Positions 34,869-43,301 of a stretch of 64,000 bases of DNA are shown in pieces. The stretch comes from Athalassotoga saccharophila (GTDB lineage Bacteria; Thermotogota; Thermotogae; Mesoaciditogales; Mesoaciditogaceae), in the NCBI RefSeq assembly GCF_009936215.1, contig NZ_AP019551.1, forward strand, positions 1,388,708 through 1,452,707, given 5' to 3'. The stretch's first letter is position 1, and every line of letters starts with the position of its first letter. The translations under genes were made by a program, and so were the position numbers. Below the pieces are notes generated by a model. It saw only the letters and a list, made by a program, of their open reading frames with translations, did no database searches and had not been told where the DNA came from.

Positions 34869-35155
34869 TACTGAACCAGTTTTAAATTCGGAATCTTTGG
34901 CCTAAAAAAGTGCTTCAAAATTGAGGGATGATCTTAGATACGATTTGGTATTCTCTGTGGCTCACAAAGAAACATTACCCGCTTATAATCTGAAAAGCAG
35001 TATCTATGAAAATCTTCAATTCCAAGTTTATCAACTTGTCTTTTACGTCTTCTTCAAAGAATTCTTTTATCTTCGATTTGAATTTCTCTTTCTTTTCATA
35101 ATAGACCTGAAATAACACATTTTTCGAATATTTTCACAGTCTTTCTATTAGATCC
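34869..35155. other. gap upstream of the PLD-helicase gene
   Basis: No recognisable gene. On the minus strand 35115-34978 reads FKSKIKEFFEEDVKDKLINL then ELKIFIDTAFQIISG and a stop, a helical tail without a start that may be the remnant of a lost gene. I cannot identify it. Confidence 0.35.
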
Positions 35156-35211
35156 TCATTATTACCTTCACAAAATCACCGTAAAAAACCCACATTTCCA
35201 AACGTAAATGA
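35156..35211 (+). repeat. 56-bp direct repeat, right copy
   Basis: Identical to 27739-27794. It runs directly into a 21-bp segment (35214-35234) that is identical to 23469-23489 within the IS1634-type element, so IS-derived sequence adjoins it. CCCACATTTCC (35189-35199) and GAAAGTGGG (35225-35233) form IS1634-like inverted ends only 45 bases apart. Confidence 0.9.
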
Positions 35212-35235
35212 CAGTTTTAAAATTGAAAGTGGGAT

Positions 35236-35268
35236 AAATGATCCGCGCCGCCCACAAAAATTGATCCT
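35236..35268 (+). repeat. inverted relative of the IS21-like end
   Basis: A GATCC-CGCCGCCCACA-AAATTG arrangement that matches, on the opposite strand and with a few differences, 27795-27825. It gives the module an outer inverted repeat in addition to the direct repeats. Confidence 0.5.
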
Positions 35269-35312
35269 CCGATTTAAATTGAATCCATTTCTTTCCTTCA
35301 ACATTTACTCTC

Positions 35313-35591
35313 TCATTTTGCAAGTTTCGCAACTTTCGATAGCCCAATTCTTGTGGACGATCGAATTAACGGGGTATATTTTACACCCATTTTTTTACTC
35401 AGTTCTTTTATCTGTTTCAATTCATCTTCGTCCATTCTTATAGATACAGTTGTCTTAGGACGCTTTCTTACAAGCACTTTGACTTCTTCTAAGTCGTCAA
35501 AAACATCCTCCAATGAATGTGTATCCCAGAATATTCTTTCTTCTTCTAAATTTTTAAATTTTGGTATTTCATCTTTATAAGCCTTTTTCAC
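35313..35591 (-). CDS. CopG/BrnA-like antitoxin
   Basis: 92-residue DNA-binding antitoxin candidate. The N-terminal part (KNLEEERIFWDTHSLEDVF) and the central TTVSIRMDEDELKQIKELSK ribbon-helix-helix are typical of CopG/BrnA antitoxins paired with BrnT. The C-terminus, YTPLIRSSTRIGLSKVAKL, departs from the usual YTTLIR-x-W-x-x-E ending and may have been altered. It overlaps the upstream toxin by four bases (ATGA), with the toxin first as in brnTA operons. Confidence 0.75.
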   Translation of the reverse strand: MKKAYKDEIPKFKNLEEERIFWDTHSLEDVFDDLEEVKVLVRKRPKTTVSIRMDEDELKQIKELSKKMGVKYTPLIRSSTRIGLSKVAKLAK

Positions 35592-35878
35592 CTTGCACCT
35601 CTCTTTTTGTAAAGTCTGATATCTTTGTCTGTCATATCACGTGCAGTTATTATTTTGACTTGATTTTTAACAGGTTTTGTAATGACGACAAACAATAATC
35701 TATTTGTTAAAGTTCTACAAAGCACGTACATTCTGTCTTTACCATCTCTGTTTGATACCATAAACAAAGGTTTATCGTCGAAAATGTCTTCTTCAACTTC
35801 TTCTGGCATGACATCATGCTTTGCAATGTGTTCTATTGAGCCTTTTGTCCATAAATATATTCTACCAAGACATATCAC
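35588..35878 (-). CDS. BrnT-like toxin
   Basis: Small RelE-fold ribonuclease toxin candidate. SIEHIAKHDVMPEEVEEDIF, then GKDRMYVLCRTLTNRLLFVV and KIITARDMTDKDIRLYKKRG match BrnT. The start is uncertain: I use GTG 35878, about 10 residues before the conserved part. The open frame runs on to 35986, but that portion (FRDLSQISLSF and so on) is unlike BrnT and borders an IS21-like end, suggesting that the original 5' end was altered by an insertion. About 97 residues from the GTG. Confidence 0.68.
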   Translation of the reverse strand: MICLGRIYLWTKGSIEHIAKHDVMPEEVEEDIFDDKPLFMVSNRDGKDRMYVLCRTLTNRLLFVVITKPVKNQVKIITARDMTDKDIRLYKKRGAR

Positions 35879-35978
35879 CAGTTCTATTGGAACACGAAAA
35901 GTAATAAAAGTCGTTAAGTGGAAAATGCTCGAATTTAACACAAAGCTTAAGCTAATTTGGGAAAGATCTCGAAAATAA

Positions 35979-36030
35979 TGGATCAATTTTGATGAGCGCG
36001 ATGGATCAATTTCTGATTTACTTTATACAG
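35979..36030 (-). repeat. IS21-like end with two internal repeats
   Basis: From 36029 on the minus strand: TGTATAAAGTAAATCAG, then two AAATTGATCCAT-type repeats separated by CGCGCTCATC. Multiple short terminal repeats behind a TGTA tip are typical of IS21-family ends. The adjoining 36031-36109 shows nothing recognisable. Confidence 0.5.
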
Positions 36031-36109
36031 TTAACTCGACTTGCATAATTTGATATAAGATTTTATTCAAAACGGTAAAATTGCACAAATGAATAAAGAA
36101 CTTTCTTTC

Positions 36110-36352
36110 TCATAAGTTCTTGTAAGCTGAACCTCTTGGTAAGACTCGAACAACATAAAGCACTTTTTTTTCGAGCTTAAAAATAACTCTGTAATTGCTT
36201 ACTCTCAAACGATAAAATTCAACACCTTTTAGTTTTTTAACATCCCCAACGCTTTCATTATCAAGGCGTTCGAGAACATCCATAATGTGTTTCTGCAATT
36301 TAGAAGACAATTTTGAAAGATCCTTTACGGCTTGTCTATCAAATTCTATCAT
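36110..36352 (-). CDS. RelE/ParE-family toxin
   Basis: 80-residue toxin. MIEFDRQAVKDLSKLSSKLQ, LKGVEFYRLRVSNYRVIFKL and VLPRGSAYKN match the RelE family, whose members cut mRNA on the ribosome. ATG at 36355 or 36352; both overlap the antitoxin stop. It is the second gene of a two-gene unit, antitoxin first. Confidence 0.85.
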   Translation of the reverse strand: MIEFDRQAVKDLSKLSSKLQKHIMDVLERLDNESVGDVKKLKGVEFYRLRVSNYRVIFKLEKKVLYVVRVLPRGSAYKNL

Positions 36353-36636
36353 CAAATGTTCAACTCTTTTTTGGCCTCTTCAAGGGAAATACTTTCAACT
36401 TTTCTTAGAGCTTTACGGCTTTCATATTCTTCAATGACTTTTATCTCATCCAATTCGGGTTCTACTTCGGGAACGCTTTCGAGGAAATCTAAAAGGTTTT
36501 TAAAGTGAGAAACCTTTTTCAAGTAGTCTTCCACGGCTGCCCGTATGATAACGCTTTTTGAAACTCTGAGCCTGTGAGCTTGTGTATTTAACTCTTCAAG
36601 GAGTTCATTATCTATCTTCACGCTTATAGTTTTCAT
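36352..36636 (-). CDS. ribbon-helix-helix antitoxin
   Basis: 94 residues. The N-terminal TISVKIDNELLEELNTQ and SKSVIIRAAVEDYLKK form a ribbon-helix-helix DNA-binding domain, and the acidic tail (EVEPELDEIKVIEEYESRKA) should wrap the RelE-type toxin. GGAGGTGG lies before the ATG, and an extended -10 with a flanking inverted repeat lies just upstream, so autorepression is likely. Confidence 0.82.
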   Translation of the reverse strand: MKTISVKIDNELLEELNTQAHRLRVSKSVIIRAAVEDYLKKVSHFKNLLDFLESVPEVEPELDEIKVIEEYESRKALRKVESISLEEAKKELNI

Positions 36637-36661
36637 AATCCACCTCCTTTTTGGGTGTTAC

Positions 36662-36704
36662 TATGTATTATTTTATTATACCATAGAATAAAAAACAGCC
36701 AAAA
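36662..36704 (-). promoter_or_regulatory. promoter and operator-like repeat of the toxin-antitoxin unit
   Basis: On the minus strand TGGTATAAT (36684-36676) is a perfect extended -10, with TTGGCT (36703-36698) as a fair -35. CTATG (36662-36666) and CATAG (36683-36687) form an inverted repeat that spans the -10, a natural site for the RHH antitoxin. Confidence 0.6.
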
Positions 36705-36709
36705 TTGGG

Positions 36710-37188
36710 TGTGTATAAAGTAATGGGGTATAAAGATTATGTAAAATGTGGATTTAGAAGAGTCTTAATTTTGTCTTCCACATAAGAATTATTCAGAGTT
36801 GCTAATGTACAATCAATATATCCCAAATGAGTGTCTTGATCATCAATGTGTTTCTTCTGTGCTTTAACCTCGTGAATCTTTAGCACTTTCTCAGATAAAA
36901 TCATCATGTGCCTTATCATGTTAAATAACCCTCTTTTTGACCAACTCCTACCCTTAAGCCTTTGCTTTACTTTTTTGACGTTGCTTTCGCATGAACCAAA
37001 ATATCCCTTGTATTCAAAAGATTTGACCAGTTTTTCCTCTTCTTGATCCTTAATACCTTGTATCCCCTTTCCAAATAAGCGGAACATAACTCCTCATCCA
37101 ATTCTTTCATGACCGTGTCAAGAAATTCTTTTATTAGAAGCCTTTTTCTCCCTCCTTTCATCTTCATACCCCTATATTATATACACAC
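36710..37188 (-). mobile_element. internally deleted ISLre2-like element
   Basis: Both ends remain: GTGTGTATAAAGTAATGGGG plus TATAAAGAT at 36710-36738 matches the reverse complement of 37160-37188 (GTGTGTATATAATATAGGGG plus TATGAAGAT) with few differences. The interior is the two outer pieces of one transposase gene. No target duplication was found next to these ends. At 479 bp it is a non-autonomous derivative. Confidence 0.72.
36737..37167 (-). pseudogene. ISLre2-family transposase remnant
   Basis: The 5' piece reads LLIKEFLDTVMKELDEELCS and YLERGYKVLRIKKRKN, the N-terminus of ISLre2/UPF0236 transposases; after a frame change the second piece reads GYFGSCESNVKKVKQRLKGR and SWSKRGLFNMIRHMMI, the C-terminal block. 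The whole catalytic middle is missing, so no active protein is made. Confidence 0.75.
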
Positions 37189-37214
37189 GAGTGTGCATAT
37201 AATCTTTTTGTTTA

Positions 37215-37223
37215 TGGTATAAT
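37215..37223 (+). promoter_or_regulatory. extended -10 promoter of the rbfA operon
   Basis: TGGTATAAT, about 32 bases before the rbfA ATG, the first regular promoter after the accessory region. Confidence 0.65.
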
Positions 37224-37254
37224 TTTCTGAAAAACTTAAAAAGTGGTGATACCC

Positions 37255-37614
37255 ATGGGATACAAAAAAGAGATGATGGAGTCCGAGATAATGAAGATCG
37301 TCTCTCAGGCGCTTTTGAATATGAAGGATCCAAGGATTGCGGGAATGATCTCCGTTACGCGAGTAGAACTTTCAAATGATAAAAGGTACGCAAAGATCTA
37401 TCTAAGCCTTTACGGAAACGAAGAGGAAAAAAATACCGAGATTTTTGGAATAATAGAAAAAGCAAAGGGATATTTCAAAACTGAGATAGCAAGGAATATT
37501 CACACTTTTAAAGCGCCAGAAATAACCTTTGTAAGGGACAGAGGAATAGAAAAGTCATTTGAAATAGATAAACTCTTCAAAAAGATAGAAAATGAACGGC
37601 ATAATCAAAGTTGA
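37255..37614 (+). CDS. rbfA: 30S ribosome-binding factor A
   Basis: KH-like protein that binds the maturing 30S subunit and helps process the 5' end of 16S rRNA. MKDPRIAGMISVTRVELSND, KRYAKIYLSLYG, AKGYFKTEIARNIHTFKAPE and FVRDRGIEKSFEIDKL follow the family from end to end. I start at ATG 37255 with GGTGAT five bases upstream; a GTG four codons earlier is less likely. About 119 residues. Its end overlaps truB by 23 bases. Confidence 0.94.
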   Translation: MGYKKEMMESEIMKIVSQALLNMKDPRIAGMISVTRVELSNDKRYAKIYLSLYGNEEEKNTEIFGIIEKAKGYFKTEIARNIHTFKAPEITFVRDRGIEKSFEIDKLFKKIENERHNQS

Positions 37615-38509
37615 TAAACCACAAGGACCCACTTCTCATGATGTCGTTGAAAGAGTTAGAAAGATATCCGGTATGCGTGTGGGTCATGCCGGGACGCTTG
37701 ATCCATTTGCAAGTGGTTTGCTTATAGTCGGCATTGGAGAAGGCACAAGAATTCTTGAATATTTTCTTGATTTTCCAAAAACCTATGAGGCAGTCGCACG
37801 TCTTGGAATTGTAACTGACACATACGATAGAACGGGAAAGATAATGGAAAGATCTGAATGCGTAGCAGACGAACAAATGGTGAGAGATGTATTTCTCTCT
37901 TTTATCGGGGAATATTATCAGGTGCCTCCTATGTACTCGGCAAAGAAAATATCCGGAAGAAAACTCTACGAACTTGCCAGAGAAGGAAAAATAATAACGA
38001 TGCCTCCTTCAAAAGTAATGATATACGAGATAAAGGTTGAGAAGGTTGATCTGCCATATGTTGAATTCAAGACCGTTGTCTCTGGGGGCACTTATATTCG
38101 TGCGCTGTGCAGGGATATAGGAATTAAACTTGGTTGCGGTGCCATCACAGAAGAATTAAGGAGAACAAAGGTAGGTCCATTCGATCTTGAAGGATCGATA
38201 AATCCTTTCGATAAAGATCTCATAAATTGCGAAGAAATAATGTCTTTAGAAGAGGTAACTAAATATTTGTTTAAAACTGTCGTTATCAACGAGTCCGGAG
38301 AGAAAAAGATGAGGAATGGGATGCCTTTGAAAATAGAAGATTTGATCGCCTACGAGGATTTTAAAAAGGGGGAGGTCTTAAGAGTTTTAAGCAAAGAGAA
38401 ATTGATATCTCTTTCGATTGCGCAAAGAAGTTCTAATTTTTTTGATACCGTAAAAAAACATGAAAGACATGATTTACTCTTAAAGCCAAAGAAGGTGTTT
38501 TTACATTGA
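37592..38509 (+). CDS. truB: tRNA pseudouridine-55 synthase
   Basis: Modifies U55 in the T-loop of tRNAs. The N-terminal GIIKVDKPQGPTSHDVV, the catalytic VGHAGTLDPFASGLLIVGIG (active Asp in GTLDPFA), PPMYSAKKISGRKLYELARE and SGGTYIRALCRDIG are diagnostic. The C-terminal part carries a PUA-type region. 305 residues, normal. It overlaps rbfA at its start and ribF at its end, a common arrangement in bacteria. Confidence 0.96.
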   Translation: MNGIIKVDKPQGPTSHDVVERVRKISGMRVGHAGTLDPFASGLLIVGIGEGTRILEYFLDFPKTYEAVARLGIVTDTYDRTGKIMERSECVADEQMVRDVFLSFIGEYYQVPPMYSAKKISGRKLYELAREGKIITMPPSKVMIYEIKVEKVDLPYVEFKTVVSGGTYIRALCRDIGIKLGCGAITEELRRTKVGPFDLEGSINPFDKDLINCEEIMSLEEVTKYLFKTVVINESGEKKMRNGMPLKIEDLIAYEDFKKGEVLRVLSKEKLISLSIAQRSSNFFDTVKKHERHDLLLKPKKVFLH

Positions 38510-39405
38510 GATCTCTAACTATAGGTGTTTTTGACGGCGTCCACCTTGGGCATACTTACATGGTAAAAAAGATGGTCAATTATGCTATTGCCCATCATCA
38601 GATTCCAACGGCCATAGTTTTTGAAATGCCGTATGAGGCAATCGTAGATCCTAAAAGTTTTGAAGGATTGATAACGACTCCCCAAGAAAGGGTTGAACTC
38701 CTAAAAAAGATAGGAGTTGTAGATGTTATTGTTCAAGATTTACGTGAGATAGCCGAAATGAATGAAAGAGCCTATGTGGATCTCCTTGTGAATAAGTACG
38801 AAATGAAGAGTATTTACATAGGCTATGACTTTAAATTTGGAAAGCGCGCCAAGGGAGATATAGATTTGCTAAGGGAAATGGGCAAGATTATGGGTTTTAC
38901 GGTTGATGTAACTCCCAAGATCATCGAAGGTGGAGTAAGGATAAGCAGTTCTCTCATAAGAAGGGAAATAAGGGCCGGAAGGGTCGATGTGGCCATGCAT
39001 TTCCTCGGAAGACCGTTTTCTATCTCTGGAACGGTTTTTAGAGAACGTGGCATAGGCTCTAAGATAGGATTTCCGACGGCAAATATCTCGAGAGAAGGTA
39101 CAAATCTTGTCGTTCCTAAATATGGTGTATATCTTGTCAGATCAACGATAGACGGTTCTATAGTTTACGGTGTCATGGGTATAGGCGTTAGGCCAACAAC
39201 GGATACAGATGGCAATGTAACCTATGAGGTTCATTTCTTGGATGGAGAATATAAACTCACCGGAAAGAAACTCAAAGTCGAACTTCTTGAATTTATGAGA
39301 CCGGAGATGAAATTCAAAGATCTCAATGAATTAAAAGAAGCCATAAGAAAAGATGTTGAAAGGGCACATGAACTGATATTTCAAAAATCTTATGAACAAA
39401 TTTGA
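38506..39405 (+). CDS. ribF: bifunctional riboflavin kinase / FAD synthetase
   Basis: Makes FMN and then FAD from riboflavin. The N-terminal nucleotidyltransferase domain begins TIGVFDGVHLGHTYMVKKMV (HxGH) and includes RISSSLIRREIRAGRVDVAM; the C-terminal kinase has GIGSKIGFPTANI and YEVHFLDGEYKLTGKKLKVE. 299 residues. TTG start overlapping the truB stop, with GAAGGTG upstream. Confidence 0.95.
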   Translation: MRSLTIGVFDGVHLGHTYMVKKMVNYAIAHHQIPTAIVFEMPYEAIVDPKSFEGLITTPQERVELLKKIGVVDVIVQDLREIAEMNERAYVDLLVNKYEMKSIYIGYDFKFGKRAKGDIDLLREMGKIMGFTVDVTPKIIEGGVRISSSLIRREIRAGRVDVAMHFLGRPFSISGTVFRERGIGSKIGFPTANISREGTNLVVPKYGVYLVRSTIDGSIVYGVMGIGVRPTTDTDGNVTYEVHFLDGEYKLTGKKLKVELLEFMRPEMKFKDLNELKEAIRKDVERAHELIFQKSYEQI

Positions 39406-40726
39406 TTATACAAACGCTCCCATCTCAAAATCTCTTTTAAGGCTTGCCTTGCCGTCGATGGGAGCATCTTTTTTCTCATCCATATACAATTTGATAGACA
39501 CTTTCTGGATTGGCCACCTTGGAGCGGATCAGGTGGCGGGTGTTACGCTTGCCATGATGATCTTTTATTACGGTTCGATCTTCAACGACCTTTTTGGAAC
39601 ACCTTCTGTGATAATGATATCGAGAAGGTACGGGGAAGGAAATTACGAAGAGGTAAAGTGGGTCGTAGGCCAGACTATTCTCGCAAAAATAGCGCTTGGT
39701 ACCATTTTCATGATCATCGCGTACATCTTTCTCGGACCTCTTTTGACTTTAATAGGGGCAAATAAAAACACATTCGCCTACGGAATGGACTTTCTAAAAT
39801 GGAGACTTTGGGTAATACCTCTTTCTTTTGCCGGATATACCATGATGACCACCTTTAGAGGCACTGGAGATTCTTACAAATTATTCTGGGTGCAGGGTAT
39901 TTCGGCAGGCATTAACATATTGCTCGATCCGATCCTCATATATTCATTAGGAATGGGTGTAAGCGGGGCGGCAATAGCCTCAGATATATCCGAGATATAC
40001 TTGCTCGTTATGGGAATGATCTTGTTGAACAGTCAAAAAAGTTACTTAAAATTCAATCCTTTCGGGTATATGAAACCGAGATTTGACATAATAAAGAAGA
40101 TGGTGTCTCTTGGAATTCCAAGTGTCTTTGATACATTTTCGGCGAATTTCGTTTATACCCTTGTTCTTAAGTTCGCATCTTTTTACGGTGCGGATCTGGT
40201 TGCAGCCCTTGGAATAGTAAACAATATAAGAAGTATTTCATTCACACTTGGTTTTTCAATGAATATGTCCACATCTACGATGATCGGGCAAAATTTGGGG
40301 GCAAAAAAGCATGAAAGACTTAAAAAAATAATTCTTACCTCTGTATGGATCGGAGAACTTTTGATAGCAGGTTACGTTTTTGCACTTTTCTTATTCGGAT
40401 CTGAGATAACTTATTTTTTCACGCCGAATCAGAACGTTGCAATGATGGGTGGGGTAATCATGAAGTTTTTTGCGATTAACGAGATCTTTTTCATAATAGC
40501 CATGATTGGTTACGGTGTTCTAACTGGAGGTGGTCTTACCAGAACGACTATGATGATAGGAATTATTTCAGACTGGCTTGTCCTCGCACCTCTTGTTGTT
40601 ATCTTTTCTCTTCTTCACATGAGATGGGAATTTCTGATCTTTGCTTTTGTTATTCAAAGTTTTGTCATGGCAATGTTGGCAATTTGGGAAGTTAAAAAGG
40701 GTAAATGGATTGAACAGAAAATTTGA
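39392..40726 (+). CDS. MATE-family efflux transporter
   Basis: Twelve predicted spans in two MATE halves; 444 residues. SLLRLALPSMGASFFSSIYN, then LIDTFWIGHLGADQVAGVTL mark the first half, and MVSLGIPSVFDTFSANFVYT the second. Members export drugs or toxic metabolites driven by H+ or Na+. It overlaps the ribF end by 14 bases, so it is co-translated with a flavin gene; whether it moves flavins is only a suggestion from context. Confidence 0.9.
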   Translation: MNKFDYTNAPISKSLLRLALPSMGASFFSSIYNLIDTFWIGHLGADQVAGVTLAMMIFYYGSIFNDLFGTPSVIMISRRYGEGNYEEVKWVVGQTILAKIALGTIFMIIAYIFLGPLLTLIGANKNTFAYGMDFLKWRLWVIPLSFAGYTMMTTFRGTGDSYKLFWVQGISAGINILLDPILIYSLGMGVSGAAIASDISEIYLLVMGMILLNSQKSYLKFNPFGYMKPRFDIIKKMVSLGIPSVFDTFSANFVYTLVLKFASFYGADLVAALGIVNNIRSISFTLGFSMNMSTSTMIGQNLGAKKHERLKKIILTSVWIGELLIAGYVFALFLFGSEITYFFTPNQNVAMMGGVIMKFFAINEIFFIIAMIGYGVLTGGGLTRTTMMIGIISDWLVLAPLVVIFSLLHMRWEFLIFAFVIQSFVMAMLAIWEVKKGKWIEQKI

Positions 40727-40732
40727 ACTTTA

Positions 40733-40741
40733 TGGTAAAAT
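40733..40741 (+). promoter_or_regulatory. extended -10 promoter of rpsO
   Basis: TGGTAAAAT, one base off the usual extended -10, right after the MATE gene stop and 11 bases before the leader hairpin. Confidence 0.6.
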
Positions 40742-40751
40742 ATATTTAGAC

Positions 40752-40789
40752 TCGAACTCAGAGCGTGGATAGTCCCACTCTTAGTTCGA
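40752..40789 (+). promoter_or_regulatory. rpsO leader hairpin, candidate S15 autoregulatory site
   Basis: TCGAACT (40752-40758) pairs with AGTTCGA (40783-40789), AGA (40760-40762) with TCT (40779-40781) and GTGG (40765-40768) with CCAC (40775-40778), a long hairpin with small internal irregularities. It ends eight bases before GGAGG of rpsO. S15 controls its own translation through leader structures in several bacteria; this one is a candidate by position and stability, not by a match to a known motif. Confidence 0.6.
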
Positions 40790-40806
40790 AGTGACGGAGG
40801 TGCTGT

Positions 40807-41070
40807 ATGGAAAAGGAAGAAAAGAGTAAGATCATCGAGAATTTCAGAATCAACGAGAAGGACAACGGATCGGTAGAGGTGCAAGTCGCGCTTTTAACTG
40901 CAAGGATCAACCATTTAACCGAACATCTTAGTACTCATCCGAAAGATTTTCATTCGAGAAGAGGCCTTCTTAAGATGGTTGGAAAAAGAAGAAGACTTCT
41001 TCGATATTTGATGAATCGTAAACCGGATGTTTACAAAGATCTCATATCAAAATTAAATTTAAGACGGTAA
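40807..41070 (+). CDS. rpsO: 30S ribosomal protein S15
   Basis: Binds the 16S rRNA three-way junction early in 30S assembly. 87 residues; [40 protein letters not shown] and [19 protein letters not shown] cover the family from end to end. GGAGG precedes the ATG. Followed by a hairpin and pnp, the classic rpsO-pnp pair. Confidence 0.98.
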   Translation: MEKEEKSKIIENFRINEKDNGSVEVQVALLTARINHLTEHLSTHPKDFHSRRGLLKMVGKRRRLLRYLMNRKPDVYKDLISKLNLRR

Positions 41071-41084
41071 TTTTAATTATTGCT

Positions 41085-41104
41085 GAAGCGGGGTAGCCCG
41101 CTTC
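41085..41104 (+). terminator. rpsO-pnp intercistronic hairpin
   Basis: GAAGCGGG (41085-41092) and CCCGCTTC (41097-41104), perfect 8-bp stem with a four-base loop, followed by a weak T stretch. It may end part of the transcripts or be a processing site that controls pnp, as known for this gene pair in E. coli. Confidence 0.65.
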
Positions 41105-41132
41105 CTTCTTTGAAAAATTAAGAGGTGATTAA

Positions 41133-43301
41133 ATGTACAGAGTTTGGAAAAAACATTTCAAAGGTAGAGATCTTATAATAGAAAATGGTAAGATTGCAAA
41201 ACAAGCAGATGGAGCATTTGTCGTCAATTACGGAGAATCAACGATTCTCGTTACCGCAGTTATGGAAAAGAACGCAAAGGAAGGACTTGATTTTTTCCCA
41301 CTGACCGTTGAATTTCAGGAAAAATTCTACGCGGCTGGCAAGATCCCGGGAGGATTTATAAAGCGTGAAGGGAAACCTTCGGAGAGCGGAATTCTATCTG
41401 CCAGAGACATAGACAGACCTATAAGGCCTTTATTTCCAGAAGATTTTAAGATGCCAGTTCAAATTGTGGCCACCATCCTTTCTTTCGATCCAGACAATCC
41501 ACCCAACACATGGGGCATTTTGGGAGCATCTCTTGCTCTGAATGCTTCTGTTATACCCTTTAACGGTATAGTTGCCGGTGTTAGAATAGCGCATGTTAAA
41601 GGAGAATATGTCTTCTTTCCTTCCGAAGAAATCGCGAAAGAAGCAGACATTGATCTTATAGTCGCGGGAACAAAAGACGCCATCACAATGGTCGAAGGAG
41701 AGGCAAATGAAGTAAGCGAGGATCAGATGGTTGAGATCCTTATGGAAGCCCACAATGCCATAAAAGAACTCGTTGAATTTCAAGAGGAGATTCTTTCCGA
41801 ATTCAAAGTTGAGAAGTTCCAGTACGAAAAGAATGAACTTGAGGAAGGGTTAAAGGGAAAATTCTTAAGTCTTCTTTCAAATGAGGAGATCGAAAAAAGA
41901 CTTCTTACACCCGGGAAACACGAAAGAGACAAAATGATAGAAGAATACAAAAAATCTAAGATAGATTCTTTCATTGCTGAATCGCAAATACCCGAAGAAA
42001 AACTCGATGAAACGAAATATCATCTTTCCGAATTGTTCGAAGGTCTTGTGAAAAACAGGATGAGAAGGATGATCTTCGAGAAACATCTTAGAGTCGATGG
42101 ACGAGGCCCTGATGATATAAGGCCTATAACGTGTGAACTTGGTCTTCTTCCAAGAACGCACGGAAGCGCTTTATTCACAAGAGGAGAAACGCAAAGTCTT
42201 GGTATTGTAACGCTTGGTGCTTCGATGGATGTTCAAATAATAGATACTCTTCTCGAAGAAGGAGAGAAGAGATTTATGCTCCATTACAATTTCCCACCTT
42301 TCAGTGTTGGCGAAACAGGTAAGTTTGGAAGCCCCGGAAGGCGTGAAATAGGGCATGGTCATCTTGCCGAAAGGGCTTTAAAGCGTATGATACCGCCGGA
42401 AGAAGAATTCCCTTACACGATAAGAGTTGTCTCTGAGATACTTGAGTCTAACGGTTCTTCATCCATGGCAACGGTCTGTTCTGGCTCTCTCTCCTTGATG
42501 GATGCCGGAGTCCCGGTCAAGAAACACGTTGCCGGTGTAGCGATGGGGTTGATCTTCGAGCCGGATGGATGGATCGTTTTGACGGATATAATGGGAATGG
42601 AAGATCACCTCGGAGATATGGATTTCAAAGTCGCTGGAACTCGGGAAGGAATAACGGCCTTCCAGATGGACGTTAAGGTTGGTCAGGTCTCGGCAGAGAT
42701 TCTCAAAGTAGCACTTGAAAAGGCGCGTGTAGCTCGAAATAAAATCCTTGACATAATGTACAGTGCGATTCCCGAGCCGAGGAAATCTCTCTCCAAATAC
42801 GCTCCTATTATAAAGATCACATTCGTTCCGGCAGATAAGATAGGAGAACTCATAGGGCCGGGAGGAAGAAATGTAAAGGCTCTTTCAGAAGAGTACAATG
42901 TTGAAATTCAAATAGAAGAGGATGGCAAGGTCAAGGTCGTAGGAAATGATCCCAAAAAGATAGATCAAGTAATAGCCTACATCTCCAATATGAGCAAAGA
43001 AATAAAACAGGGAGAACGTTTCATGGCGACTGTAAGCCGTGTTGAGAAATATGGATTTTTTGCCGAAGTAGTTCCCGGAAGGACAGGCCTTGTACACATA
43101 TCAAAAATGGGCAGACACGTAAAGAACGTTGCAGATGTCGTCCACGTTGGAGACAAGGTCAACGTCGAGATAACTGGTTTTGATCCGTCTGGAAAACTTC
43201 AGTTGAGACAGATAGTAGATGAAGAAGAGGAACGTACAGAAGGGAGAGATAGCAATAGAAAGTGGAACAACAATAAATCAAAAAGAGAGAATAACGACTA
43301 A
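41133..43301 (+). CDS. pnp: polyribonucleotide nucleotidyltransferase (PNPase)
   Basis: 3'-5' phosphorolytic exoribonuclease of mRNA decay. Two RNase PH-like domains (about 1-210 and 310-545; the second with [40 protein letters not shown] and [20 protein letters not shown]), a helical linker between them, a KH domain ([19 protein letters not shown]) and an S1 domain ([20 protein letters not shown]). A short Arg/Asn/Lys tail ends it. 722 residues, normal. AAGAGGTG upstream. Its 3' end overlaps the next gene's open frame by about 80 bases. Confidence 0.97.
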   Translation: MYRVWKKHFKGRDLIIENGKIAKQADGAFVVNYGESTILVTAVMEKNAKEGLDFFPLTVEFQEKFYAAGKIPGGFIKREGKPSESGILSARDIDRPIRPLFPEDFKMPVQIVATILSFDPDNPPNTWGILGASLALNASVIPFNGIVAGVRIAHVKGEYVFFPSEEIAKEADIDLIVAGTKDAITMVEGEANEVSEDQMVEILMEAHNAIKELVEFQEEILSEFKVEKFQYEKNELEEGLKGKFLSLLSNEEIEKRLLTPGKHERDKMIEEYKKSKIDSFIAESQIPEEKLDETKYHLSELFEGLVKNRMRRMIFEKHLRVDGRGPDDIRPITCELGLLPRTHGSALFTRGETQSLGIVTLGASMDVQIIDTLLEEGEKRFMLHYNFPPFSVGETGKFGSPGRREIGHGHLAERALKRMIPPEEEFPYTIRVVSEILESNGSSSMATVCSGSLSLMDAGVPVKKHVAGVAMGLIFEPDGWIVLTDIMGMEDHLGDMDFKVAGTREGITAFQMDVKVGQVSAEILKVALEKARVARNKILDIMYSAIPEPRKSLSKYAPIIKITFVPADKIGELIGPGGRNVKALSEEYNVEIQIEEDGKVKVVGNDPKKIDQVIAYISNMSKEIKQGERFMATVSRVEKYGFFAEVVPGRTGLVHISKMGRHVKNVADVVHVGDKVNVEITGFDPSGKLQLRQIVDEEEERTEGRDSNRKWNNNKSKRENND

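Noticed and set aside
34921-35115. Open frame on the plus strand upstream of the helicase
   Set aside because: Composition is that of a low-complexity antisense frame (runs of Phe, Leu, Tyr) with no ribosome site or motif.
27739-35211. Integrase att sites
   Set aside because: The 56-bp repeats are not near a tRNA gene, and there is no integrase gene; they adjoin IS-like ends.
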